Source: Caenispirillum salinarum AK4 (lineage in GTDB: Bacteria > Pseudomonadota > Alphaproteobacteria > Rhodospirillales > Rhodospirillaceae). Taken from it: 64,000 bases of DNA. The number at the start of each line of letters is the position of its first letter. Within the stretch, counting starts at the first letter, position 1. A program made the position numbers and the translations under genes. Positions 1-7,547 of the stretch are shown here, piece by piece. The notes under the pieces were generated by a model. That model was not told where the DNA came from. It was given only the letters and a program-made list of their open reading frames with translations, and ran no database searches. The stretch spans positions 1 through 64,000 of the forward strand of contig NZ_ANHY01000007.1 in NCBI RefSeq assembly GCF_000315795.1, in the 5' to 3' direction.

Positions 1-99
1 CGCCTGACCCCGGCCGGGGGGTGGCGGCGCGGGGGGCGGCCCCCATCTTGAGTGGCCCGCCCGCCCCGACCGCTCCCCGAGGCCGAGGACCCGTCCGCC

Positions 100-1035
100 A
101 TGACCGCACCCGCCGCACCGGCCAGCCAGGCCGGCACCAGCATCACGCTCCTGAAAGGAGCGGCGCGGCTGCTGGCGGGCGAGCGGCGGCGGGATGCCGT
201 GGCGCTGGGTGATGCCTGCCTCGCCGCCGGCGCCCTGGCCGCCCAGCGCACCGGCCGTCATGGCGCCCGCATTCGCCTGCGCCGCCTGCGCGCCGCCCTC
301 CGCGCCGGGGAAGCCTCCGACGATCTGGCCGCGCCCTTCCTCGACCTGCACGGGCGGTGCGGACTGCGGCTGGACATGGCGGAGCTGTTCGTCACGACGC
401 TGCTGCGCGACACGGAAGACCCCGTGATCGAGACGTGGAACGGCCTGATCCGCTACTGCCACGGCTCGGGCGGAACGGTGGCGGTGATGCTCGCGCCCGT
501 GCTGGGCGCAGCGGCCGAGGCCGAGGACGTGCTGCCGTTCGCCATCGACCTGGGCATCGCCGTGCGGCTGGTGGATATCGCCCGCGACACACGCCACGAT
601 GCTGAATGCGGCCGCGTCTACCTGCCCGCTGCCCTTCTGCCCCGCTCCGTCACGCCGGCACGTCTGGCCGAGGGCGCGCCGGCCGCCGTCGCGGCTGCGC
701 ACGGAGTCGCGCAGAAGCTGTTGAAGCGCGCCGCCGTCCACTTCCGCAGCGCGGAGTCGGGGCTGTCCGCCCTGCCCGCCCGCTCCCGCGCCGCCGTGCT
801 GGTCGCCATCCGCCAGCACGAGGCCCTGGGCGAGCGCATCGCCGACGCCGCGCCAGAGACATGGTGGCAGCGCCCCACCACGTTGCCGGCCATGGGGCGG
901 ACGTGGCGCACGGGGCGCACGCTGGCGGGATTTGCCACCGACAGCCGTTTGCGTAACGGCCACCAGCCGCCGCCCGAACACGTCGCCGCGCTTCACCGGC
1001 CGCTGCGGGGGCTGCCGGGCGTTCCACGCCCCTAG
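100..1035 (+). CDS. Squalene/phytoene synthase family protein, degenerate N-terminus
   Basis: The C-terminal half matches trans-isoprenyl diphosphate synthases of the squalene/phytoene synthase family. It has a YCHGSGGTVAVML segment like the family's YCy-vAGtVg-mm, followed by DIARDTRHD and GRVYLP, which form the second Asp-rich (DxxRDxxxD) motif. The first Asp-rich motif expected in the N-terminal half is not visible; that half is Ala/Arg-rich and poorly conserved, so catalytic activity is uncertain. ATG at 100 is preferred. A GTG at 52 in the same frame would add 16 residues of low-complexity sequence. The gene stands alone: no carotenoid or hopanoid genes are visible in the window, although bases 1-51 could hold the end of an upstream gene. 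It could be an HpnC/HpnD-like hopanoid enzyme or a non-catalytic paralogue. Confidence 0.7.
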   Translation: MTAPAAPASQAGTSITLLKGAARLLAGERRRDAVALGDACLAAGALAAQRTGRHGARIRLRRLRAALRAGEASDDLAAPFLDLHGRCGLRLDMAELFVTTLLRDTEDPVIETWNGLIRYCHGSGGTVAVMLAPVLGAAAEAEDVLPFAIDLGIAVRLVDIARDTRHDAECGRVYLPAALLPRSVTPARLAEGAPAAVAAAHGVAQKLLKRAAVHFRSAESGLSALPARSRAAVLVAIRQHEALGERIADAAPETWWQRPTTLPAMGRTWRTGRTLAGFATDSRLRNGHQPPPEHVAALHRPLRGLPGVPRP

Positions 1036-1050
1036 CGCGCCCCTTACTAT

Positions 1051-2061
1051 CTATAAAGACTCCGCCCGCACGATCCGGTGCACGAAGCCCAGCTTCGCCA
1101 CCACGGCATCCGACAGTACGAAGGGATAAAGGTCCGCCTGGCCCATGCTGCGGTTCAAGCTGTTAACCGCCACCGTCAGGGGCACCCAGGCCTCCAGAAT
1201 GCGGTCCAGCTCTTGCTCGGCGTAGGGGTCGAAATCGGCCGCCAGCCGTGCGCCGTCGCCGCCGGCGCGGGGACGGCTGCGCAGGCCGAAGGCATAGGCG
1301 GTTTCCAGCGCATCGACCATGTGAAGATAATGCGCGAAGCACTCCGCCCAGTCCTCCCAGGGGTGGGAGGCGGCATAGCGGCTGATGAAGCCCCCGCGCC
1401 AGGCGCCGTCATCGGGCGCGTCGTAATGGGCCTGGAGCGCCTGCGCGTAGTCCGCCGTCTCGTCCCCGAACAGGGTGCGGAACTCTGCCAGTGCCGGCCC
1501 GTCCTTCACGCGCAGGTCCCACACCCAGTGCCCCACCTCGTGCCGGAAATGGCCGAGCAGGGTGCGGAAGGGCTCGGCCATGGTGTCGCGCTGGCGTTCC
1601 CGCTCCACCGGGTCGGCCTCGGCTATGTTGATGGTGACGACGCCGCCCGCGTGGCCGGTCATCACCTCGCGGAACTCGGGGTCGGGGTCGGCCAGGAAGT
1701 CGAAGGCAAGGCCGGCTTCCGGCGACTCCGTCTTGGGCGTCAGCGGCAGGCCCAGCCGCATGAGGCTGTAGACCGCCCGGTGCTTCGCGGTCTCCAGCCG
1801 GCGCCACAGGACGACGTGGGCGTCTGCCGTCAGGTCGGGGATGGTGCGGTTGAGCCGGCAGGCCCGGCAGAACGCCTGCCCCGGCTCCGCCAGCCAGTTG
1901 CAGGCGCCGTGCGCGGCATTGGCGCACAGGGCGTCGCCGCCGTCGGGCGATCGCAGGCGCAGGACGTGCGGATCGAAGGCCAGGGCCGCGCCGCAGGTTT
2001 CGCAGCGCGTGTTTTCGAAATAAAGCAGGCTGCCGCAGGTGTCGCACTCGAACAGGCGCAT
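1051..2061 (-). CDS. Zinc-ribbon, putative zinc-binding metallopeptidase (COG4307 type)
   Basis: The N-terminus is a double CxxC zinc ribbon (FECDTCGSLLYFENTRCETCG), followed by further Cys pairs around CNW and CRAC. In the middle is RHEVGHWVWD, an HExxH-like zinc site (HEVGH). Downstream is the stretch DWAECFAHYLHMVDALETA, whose E and H are typical of this family's third metal ligand region. The family is annotated as putative zinc-binding metallopeptidase and its substrate is unknown; no signal peptide is seen, so it is probably cytoplasmic. The ATG at 2061 is preceded by a good Shine-Dalgarno (TTGGGAGAA), which is why it is chosen over a TTG at 2076. The gene lies directly downstream of the response regulator on the same strand, 46 bases away, so co-transcription is possible. 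Confidence 0.8.
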   Translation of the reverse strand: MRLFECDTCGSLLYFENTRCETCGAALAFDPHVLRLRSPDGGDALCANAAHGACNWLAEPGQAFCRACRLNRTIPDLTADAHVVLWRRLETAKHRAVYSLMRLGLPLTPKTESPEAGLAFDFLADPDPEFREVMTGHAGGVVTINIAEADPVERERQRDTMAEPFRTLLGHFRHEVGHWVWDLRVKDGPALAEFRTLFGDETADYAQALQAHYDAPDDGAWRGGFISRYAASHPWEDWAECFAHYLHMVDALETAYAFGLRSRPRAGGDGARLAADFDPYAEQELDRILEAWVPLTVAVNSLNRSMGQADLYPFVLSDAVVAKLGFVHRIVRAESL

Positions 2062-2107
2062 GGCCGATTCTCCCAAGGGACCGTCCGGAGAGGAACGCCG
2101 GCGGCGG

Positions 2108-2839
2108 TCAGTACGGCAACTCGCCGAACATGTATCCTTCGCCGTAGACGGTGACGATCAGTTCCGGGTGGGCGGGGTTGGGCTCGATCTTCTTGCGCAG
2201 GCGCCCGATCAGCACGTCGACGGTCCGGTCCGTCGGGTTCCAGCCGCGGCCGACGGCGTCCATCAGCGCGTCGCGGCTCATCACGCGGCCGGGATTGTCC
2301 ACCAGCGCCTTGAGCACCGCCGCCTCCTGCCGGGTCAGCATCACCGGCTGCTCATCGGTGCCGATCAGCAGCCGCTTGCCGTGGTCGAACACCCAATCGG
2401 CGAAGCGCACCCGATCCGCCCCCCTGAGCACGGCAGCGGTGCCGGCTGTGGACACCCGCCACATGAGATTGCGGCAGCGCACGGCCAGCTCTCGCGGCTC
2501 GAACGGTTTGGTGACGTAGTCGTCGGCGCCCATCTCCAGCGCCACGATGCGGTCCACCACCTCGGTCCGCGCCGTCAGCGCGATGAGCCCGATGGCCGAG
2601 GCCGCCCGCAGGTCGCGGATGAGCATGAGGCCGTTGCCGTCGGGCAGGTCAAGCTCGGTCACCACCAGGTCGCAGGGCCGCACGTCCATCAGCCCCCGCA
2701 CAGACGCCGCATCGACGGCGCCCAGGGCCTCCATGCCGCTGTCCCGCAGGGCGGACACCGCATGCTCGCGCGCTGCATCGTCACCATCCACGATGATGAT
2801 GCACCGCCGGTCGCCCTGTTTTCGCGGTTCCTGCGCCAT
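2108..2839 (-). CDS. OmpR/TorR-type response regulator with Asp-to-Glu receiver site
   Basis: This is a 243-residue two-domain regulator with an N-terminal receiver and a C-terminal winged helix (RTVDVLIGRLRKKIEP and VYGEGYMF are the classic OmpR-family DNA-binding signatures). Its closest recognisable relatives are TorR-like (GLEMGADDYVTKP region). Conserved Thr (about 89) and Lys (111) are present. The residue aligned with the phospho-acceptor Asp is Glu62 (VVTELDLPDG), and one of the two acidic pocket residues is Gly19 (IIVDGDD). It may therefore act without phosphorylation. No histidine kinase is adjacent. It is transcribed away from the flp pilin gene across a 313-base AT-rich spacer, so it is a candidate regulator of the pilus locus or of itself; this is inference. 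Confidence 0.85.
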   Translation of the reverse strand: MAQEPRKQGDRRCIIIVDGDDAAREHAVSALRDSGMEALGAVDAASVRGLMDVRPCDLVVTELDLPDGNGLMLIRDLRAASAIGLIALTARTEVVDRIVALEMGADDYVTKPFEPRELAVRCRNLMWRVSTAGTAAVLRGADRVRFADWVFDHGKRLLIGTDEQPVMLTRQEAAVLKALVDNPGRVMSRDALMDAVGRGWNPTDRTVDVLIGRLRKKIEPNPAHPELIVTVYGEGYMFGELPY

Positions 2840-3152
2840 GCGCCCCGTCCGTTTCCACCACCGCGCGTGCAGCGGCTAACCCACCCTTACCTGAATTTAC
2901 ATTTCCTAACATTTTTCCCACAAGTGCGTCACCTCTTTCACAAACGTTTTTCACATCATCTGGCTATACTCCAAAAGACAGAGGGGGACATAGGCCGATC
3001 GGCCAGAGGCATAAGGGGCCCCTCCTTGACGGACCAGCCCCGCCGCGACACCGCGGCAACCGCCTCTCCCACCGGACCACCGCCTCCCTCGCGGATACAG
3101 GTTTCAGACGCGCCGCGATCGCGGCCATGGACTTAACGCGGAGGATAAGATC
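2840..3152. other. Divergent intergenic region between response regulator and flp
   Basis: This 313-base spacer is clearly AT-richer than its surroundings between about 2880 and 2990. It holds a TATACT hexamer at 2965-2970 that could be a -10 box for flp. It also holds three spaced TCAC steps (2929, 2938, 2951), two of them within the heptamer TTTCACA repeated at 2936 and 2949. OmpR-type regulators commonly bind short direct repeats, so this is a reasonable operator candidate, but no experiment or alignment supports it here. No gene is seen in it. Bases 3030-3150 are a GC-rich leader with no recognised structure. Confidence 0.4.
2965..2970 (+). promoter_or_regulatory. Candidate -10 box of flp promoter
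   Basis: TATACT in an AT-rich stretch, about 180 bases before the flp start. There is no convincing TTGACA-like box 16-18 bases upstream, so either an activator is needed or the promoter is elsewhere. Confidence 0.3.
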
Positions 3153-3335
3153 ATGCGCACCATCATCGCTCGTTTCCGTAAGGACGAATCCGGCGCCACC
3201 GCCATCGAATACGGCCTGATCGCCGGCCTGATCTCCGTCGTCATCATCGGCGGCGTGACCCTGGCGGGTACCGAGATCCAGGCTCTGTTCACCACCATCC
3301 AGAACAGCCTGACCGGCGTCGGCACCGGCGCCTGA
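3153..3335 (+). CDS. flp: Flp/Fap-type type IVb pilin
   Basis: This is a 60-residue pilin. A short positively charged leader ends at Gly14, followed by ATAIEYGLIAGLISVVI. That is the Flp motif with Glu at +5 and Tyr at +6 of the mature protein, within one long hydrophobic helix. The prepilin peptidase CpaA encoded just downstream would cleave after the Gly, and the mature subunit would be polymerised into Flp pili for surface attachment. It is the first gene of the Tad locus and is followed by a strong terminator-like hairpin. The pilin can therefore be made in excess over the assembly proteins. AGGATAAG precedes the ATG as ribosome binding site. Confidence 0.95.
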   Translation: MRTIIARFRKDESGATAIEYGLIAGLISVVIIGGVTLAGTEIQALFTTIQNSLTGVGTGA

Positions 3336-3406
3336 CGCCACCCACCACGGCCGCGCGGGCCGCTCCCCCCACGGAACCCCCACAGGCCCGCGCGATCCCA
3401 CAGGGA

Positions 3407-3440
3407 GCCGGCCGCCGATCCACCGGCGGCCGGCTTTCCT
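3407..3440 (+). terminator. Terminator-like hairpin after flp
   Basis: A perfect 11-bp stem (GCCGGCCGCCG at 3407-3417 with its complement at 3424-3434), a 6-base loop and a short T-containing tail. It lies between flp and cpaA and would let the pilin be expressed above the downstream assembly genes by partial termination. Confidence 0.7.
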
Positions 3441-3481
3441 CGTTTCCGCCCGATCCCCTTTCGGCAGGGAGCAGGTCCGCC

Positions 3482-4030
3482 ATGTTGTCCTACGGTCTGT
3501 CCGACATGAACACCATCGCCGACCTGCTGCGCACGCTCAGCGTGCTGGTGCTGTGCGGGGTGGTCACCTATGCGGCGGTGGTCGACGCCCTGACCTTCGA
3601 GATCTCCAACACCGTCTCGCTGGTCATCATCGGCGCCTTCGCCGTCTGGCTCCTGACCGGCGCGCCCACCGGCGAACTGGCGCTGGAGCGCCTGACGGCC
3701 CACGTGCTGACCGGCGGCGCCGTGCTGATTGGCGGCGTCCTTTTGTTCGCGGCCGGAGCCTTCGGCGGCGGTGACGCCAAGATGCTCGCCGCCGTGGCGC
3801 TGTGGGCCGGTCCGCAGTGGGTCGGCCTGCTGCTTCTGTTCACCGCGCTCTACGGCGGCTTCCTGTGCCTGGCTCTGCTGATGGCGCGAGCCGCCGCCCG
3901 CCGGACGGACAGCGTGCCGCCGCTTTTGGAACCGCTGCTGAGCGGCGAGACGCGGGTGCCCTACGGCATCGCCATCGCCGCCGGCACCCTGACCCTGTTC
4001 TTCGTGCCCGCTTCGGTGGCGGGCGCGTAA
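3482..4030 (+). CDS. cpaA: Prepilin peptidase CpaA/TadV (A24 family)
   Basis: This is a 182-residue integral membrane aspartic peptidase with about five or six hydrophobic helices. The two catalytic aspartates of the A24 family are visible: Asp35 in VVDALTFEISN and Asp98 in the GxGDxK-type motif GGGDAKML. It would process the Flp pre-pilin, and possibly minor pilins, at the inner membrane. The length is normal for the short CpaA type, which lacks the N-methylase domain of PilD. The ATG at 3482 follows AGGGAGCAGG, a good ribosome binding site. A second ATG at residue 9 is less likely. The gene is 22 bases from cpaB and reads as the first gene of the assembly operon. Confidence 0.92.
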   Translation: MLSYGLSDMNTIADLLRTLSVLVLCGVVTYAAVVDALTFEISNTVSLVIIGAFAVWLLTGAPTGELALERLTAHVLTGGAVLIGGVLLFAAGAFGGGDAKMLAAVALWAGPQWVGLLLLFTALYGGFLCLALLMARAAARRTDSVPPLLEPLLSGETRVPYGIAIAAGTLTLFFVPASVAGA

Positions 4031-4052
4031 TGCTGCAAGTGAGGAGGCCGCC

Positions 4053-5267
4053 ATGCGTGGGCTCATGATCGTCCTGGTGATCGTCGCGCTGGCCGCCGCC
4101 GGCGGCGTCAGCTTCTTCACCAACCGCCTCATCGACGAAGTGCGCGACAAGCCCGCCACCCCGCTGGAGGCCGAGGTGCCGACGCCGCCCATGGTCGCCG
4201 TCGCCGCCTCCGACATCGCCCCCGGTGCGACGCTGACGGACAAGGCCGTGCGCTGGCAGCCGTGGCCGGCCGACGCCCTGCGCCCGGAATACGCGCTGGT
4301 GCCGGCCAACGCCGCCCAGCCCGAGGCCGTGAAGGCCAACGCCCTGCCCCGCTTCGCCGGCAAGGTTGCGCGCCGCCCCATCGCCGCCGGTCAGCCGCTG
4401 ACCGACGAACTGGTGTTCACCCGCGGCGACGCCGGGTTTCTTGCCGGCACGCTGGAAAAGGGCTTCCGCGCCGTCGCCGTACCGGTGGCCGCCGACAGCG
4501 CCGCCGCCGGCTTCATCCTGCCGGGCGACCGCGTCGACGTGATCCTGTCGCAGGACGTGCGCCGTCATGTGGGCGAAGCCGTCGCCGCCCAGGCGCGCGA
4601 CGTCGCCCTGGTGCGCTACGCCGCCGAAACGGTGGTGGAGAACGTGCGCGTGCTGGCCGTCGACCAGTCCATGGCCGCCGGCGAGGAGGCGGCCGACGTC
4701 GTCGAGACCGCGACGCTCGAAGTCACCCCCGACCAGGCCGAGGCGCTGGCCGTCGCCCGTCACATGGGCGCCATCAGCCTGACGCTGCGCAGCCTTGAGG
4801 AACCCGCCATGATGGTGGCAGGCGATGCCGGCCCCGCCATGGACGAGGCCGGGGACATCGTGCAGGCCAGCGGCGTGGCGCTGGCTGTGGGTCGCCAGGC
4901 GGCCGGCACCTGGGTGGGCGACGTGGAGGTCAGCCCGAGCCTTGCGGCCGTCGCCGGCTTCGACCGCAACGGCAATCCGCTTCCGTCCGCACAGCCTGCC
5001 GCCCCGGCAGCGCCCGCCGCCGAGACCGGACCGGCGCCCGAGCCGGAGCCCTGGCGGGTCACCATCCACCGAGGCCGGGAGCCAGCGGAGGTGGTGCGTG
5101 GTCGCGACGACGAGGACGCCGCTGACGCCGGGGATCAGGGGTTCGACGAGGTCTATCGCGGCAGCCCGGCCCCCGCCGTCAATGCCGACCGCCTCAACCG
5201 CGGGTTCTCGGCCATGCGCGGCGGGGCGTTTGGCGGCACCCCTACGCGGATCATCGGCGGCGGATAA
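4053..5267 (+). CDS. cpaB: Flp pilus assembly protein CpaB/RcpC
   Basis: This is a 404-residue protein with one N-terminal membrane anchor (residues about 4-24). A SAF-like domain follows, with the VAVAASDIAPGATLTDKAVRWQPW pattern and the later RPIAAGQPLTDELV segment. A central domain carries the GDRVDVILSQD motif characteristic of CpaB. The C-terminal 100 residues are Pro/Ala-rich and acidic and probably unstructured. CpaB is a periplasmic part of the Tad secretion machine thought to work with the secretin. The start follows GAGGAGG. It sits between cpaA and cpaC in the standard Tad order. Confidence 0.92.
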   Translation: MRGLMIVLVIVALAAAGGVSFFTNRLIDEVRDKPATPLEAEVPTPPMVAVAASDIAPGATLTDKAVRWQPWPADALRPEYALVPANAAQPEAVKANALPRFAGKVARRPIAAGQPLTDELVFTRGDAGFLAGTLEKGFRAVAVPVAADSAAAGFILPGDRVDVILSQDVRRHVGEAVAAQARDVALVRYAAETVVENVRVLAVDQSMAAGEEAADVVETATLEVTPDQAEALAVARHMGAISLTLRSLEEPAMMVAGDAGPAMDEAGDIVQASGVALAVGRQAAGTWVGDVEVSPSLAAVAGFDRNGNPLPSAQPAAPAAPAAETGPAPEPEPWRVTIHRGREPAEVVRGRDDEDAADAGDQGFDEVYRGSPAPAVNADRLNRGFSAMRGGAFGGTPTRIIGGG

Positions 5268-5366
5268 GGAATTCAACGCTTAATCGCCCGACTCTGACGT
5301 GATACCGTAAGGCCCATCAAGACAAAGAGGCTGGTCCGGGTACGGACGAGGGGAAGGACCGACGGA

Positions 5367-6830
5367 ATGACCCACCGCATGCGGCACCTGGGTGCCGTTT
5401 TCACCGCCATGGTCTTTCTGGCCGCGACGCCGGCCGCCGGGCAGGAGGATGAGGCGACGCCTGCCGCGCCGGCTCCGGCCGGGGCGGCGGCCGACCCCGC
5501 CGCCACGCCCGTTCCCGTCACCCGCCGGCCCGACGCGCCGGCTACGCCCGTCGACACGGCCCGGACCTACGCCGTGAAGGTCGGCCAGTCGGTGGCGCTG
5601 GAACTGCCGCGCCCCATCAGCGACGTGGTGGTCGCCGACCCGGAAACCGCCGACGTGGTGGTGCAGCAGCCCACCAAGGTTTTCGTCCTGGGCCGCGAAC
5701 CAGGCACCACGAACATGTTCTTCGTGGACGACACCGGCGAGGTGATCCTCAACGCCCGCGTCCTGGTGGCGCCCGACGTGGCCGCCGTGCGCGAGGCCCT
5801 CCGCGACCTTCAGCCCGCCAGCGCCATCGACATCAAGACGGTCAACGAAAGCATCCTGATGTCGGGCGTCGTGCAGTCCGCCGCCGATGCCGCCGACGCC
5901 GAGGCCGTGGTGCAGGCCTTCATGGGCGCCGACACCAGCGTCATCAACGCCCTGCGCATCGCCGGCGACCAGCAGGTGCTGCTGCAGGTGACGGTCGCCG
6001 AGATCAGCCGCACGACGCTCAAGAGCCTGGGCGTCGAGACCTCGGTGGACGTGGGCAACCAGACGCTCCAGACCGTCACCAGCTTCGCCCGCGACGTCAC
6101 CGGCGGTGTGTTCGGCCAACTGGCCGTGGACGCCGGCATCGACAGCATCGCCTTCTCCGCGCTGGAGCGTGAGGGCCTGGCCAAGATCCTGGCCGAGCCC
6201 GCGCTGACGGCCATTTCCGGCGAGACCGCCAACTTCCTGGTGGGCGGCGAGTTTCCCCTGCCCACCGGCGCCGACCGTGACGACGAGGGCAACGTGGAGG
6301 TCACCGTCGAGCTGCGCGAGTTCGGCGTGTCGTTGAGCTTCACGCCGGTGGTGCTGGCCAACGACCAGATCAACCTGCGCATCGCCACCGAGGTCAGCAA
6401 CATCACCGAGGAGAACGCCATCGACCTGGCGGGCGTGCGCATCCGCGGCCTGTCGGTGCGGCGGGCGGACAGCACGGTCATGCTGCCCTCGGGCGGCAGC
6501 CTTATGATCGCGGGCCTCATCCAGAACGACGAGTTCAACCGCGTGGAGGGCATTCCGGGCCTCATGGACATGCCCATCCTGGGCGCCCTGTTCCGCAGCA
6601 ACCAGTTCCAGACCAACCGCACCGAACTGGTGGTGGCCGTGAAGGCCTTCCTGGTGCGCCCCATCGAGTTCGGCCCGCGCATGGCCTATCCCACCGACGG
6701 CTTCGTGCCGGCCAACGACCTGGACATCTACCTCTACGGCCGCCTGCGGTCCACCTATGGCCCCAAGGACGGCGAACCGGCCGGCGAGCCCTATGTGATC
6801 GCCGGTCCCAGCGGATACATGATGCGATGA
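5367..6830 (+). CDS. cpaC: Tad pilus secretin CpaC/RcpA
   Basis: This is the 487-residue outer-membrane secretin of the Flp pilus. It has a signal peptide (cleavage near AAGQ, residue about 25), a Pro/Ala linker, a periplasmic ring domain containing PISDVVVADPETADVVV and VFVLGREPGTTN, and a C-terminal secretin core. The core carries the hallmark EGIPGLMDMPILGALFRS. It forms the channel through which the pilus leaves the cell. About 100 non-coding bases precede it, so it may have its own start of transcription as well as read-through from cpaAB. The stop overlaps a possible upstream ATG of cpaD. Confidence 0.94.
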   Translation: MTHRMRHLGAVFTAMVFLAATPAAGQEDEATPAAPAPAGAAADPAATPVPVTRRPDAPATPVDTARTYAVKVGQSVALELPRPISDVVVADPETADVVVQQPTKVFVLGREPGTTNMFFVDDTGEVILNARVLVAPDVAAVREALRDLQPASAIDIKTVNESILMSGVVQSAADAADAEAVVQAFMGADTSVINALRIAGDQQVLLQVTVAEISRTTLKSLGVETSVDVGNQTLQTVTSFARDVTGGVFGQLAVDAGIDSIAFSALEREGLAKILAEPALTAISGETANFLVGGEFPLPTGADRDDEGNVEVTVELREFGVSLSFTPVVLANDQINLRIATEVSNITEENAIDLAGVRIRGLSVRRADSTVMLPSGGSLMIAGLIQNDEFNRVEGIPGLMDMPILGALFRSNQFQTNRTELVVAVKAFLVRPIEFGPRMAYPTDGFVPANDLDIYLYGRLRSTYGPKDGEPAGEPYVIAGPSGYMMR

Positions 6831-6868
6831 CCGCCACGCCCGCTTCCGGTCAAGGAGACGCCCCGGCC

Positions 6869-7516
6869 ATGACCGCCCACCACCGCACCGCCGCGTCCCG
6901 CCGTCCGCAGCTGGCCGGCGCCGTCGCGGCTGCCGTCCTGGCCCTGGGCCTGGCGGCCTGCGAGACGCCGCCCTCCCCGCCCGTGGCGGACCGCTATGGC
7001 ATAGAGGTGGAGATCCGCACCTTCCAGGCCTCCGTCCCCGTGGGTGCGCGGGCGGAACTGCCGGCCGACTTCGTAACCGAGTACCGGCGGCGCGGTCGCG
7101 GAGCCATGCTGCTCACCGCCCCGCCGACACCCGAGGGCGAGCGCACCGCGCGCCGCCTCAAGCGATGGCTGGCGGACCAGGCCATCAAGGCCGACATCGT
7201 CACCGGCTACAGGCCCGAAGCGGTGGTGCAGGCGTCCTTTCCCGCGGCCGTCGCCGCCGTGCCCGAGTGCGGCAACTGGTCGGACGGCGACACCTACAAT
7301 CCCAACCGCATGAAACCGCTGAACTTCGGCTGCGCCTACCAGCGCAACATCGGCCTGATGCTCGCCGATCCGGGCGACCTGCAGCAGGCCGATCCCATGG
7401 GCCGGCCTCGGGCACCCCGCCAGGTGGACATCGTGGAGAGCTACCGCCGCGGCGAACCCACGGCCACCACGTCACCGGCAGAGGAAGGTCGCCCGGCCAG
7501 CGACATCACCGAATAG
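6869..7516 (+). CDS. cpaD: CpaD-family pilus assembly lipoprotein
   Basis: This is a Tad locus lipoprotein. It has an N-terminal hydrophobic segment ending in LGLAAC, a signal peptidase II lipobox with Cys31 of the chosen start. The mature part contains the CpaD-type region VPECGNWSDGDTYNPNRM followed by NFGCAYQRNIGLMLADPGDL. It is thought to help place or stabilise the secretin. The ATG at 6869 is preferred because AAGGAG lies 11 bases upstream. An ATG at 6827 overlapping the cpaC stop would add 14 residues before the signal peptide. Confidence 0.9.
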   Translation: MTAHHRTAASRRPQLAGAVAAAVLALGLAACETPPSPPVADRYGIEVEIRTFQASVPVGARAELPADFVTEYRRRGRGAMLLTAPPTPEGERTARRLKRWLADQAIKADIVTGYRPEAVVQASFPAAVAAVPECGNWSDGDTYNPNRMKPLNFGCAYQRNIGLMLADPGDLQQADPMGRPRAPRQVDIVESYRRGEPTATTSPAEEGRPASDITE

Positions 7517-7547
7517 GCCCGCAGCCGCCTGCAGGAGGACCCGTCCC

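Noticed and set aside
1078-2154. Plus-strand frame of about 358 residues opposite the metallopeptidase
   Set aside because: No ribosome site, no recognisable motif, and antisense to a gene with HExxH and zinc-ribbon motifs.
5300-5305. TGATAC ahead of cpaC, identical to the aromatic operator core
   Set aside because: It lies in a pilus gene context without the AAAT/TTTT flanks; treated as a chance match and used as a caution for the motif claim.
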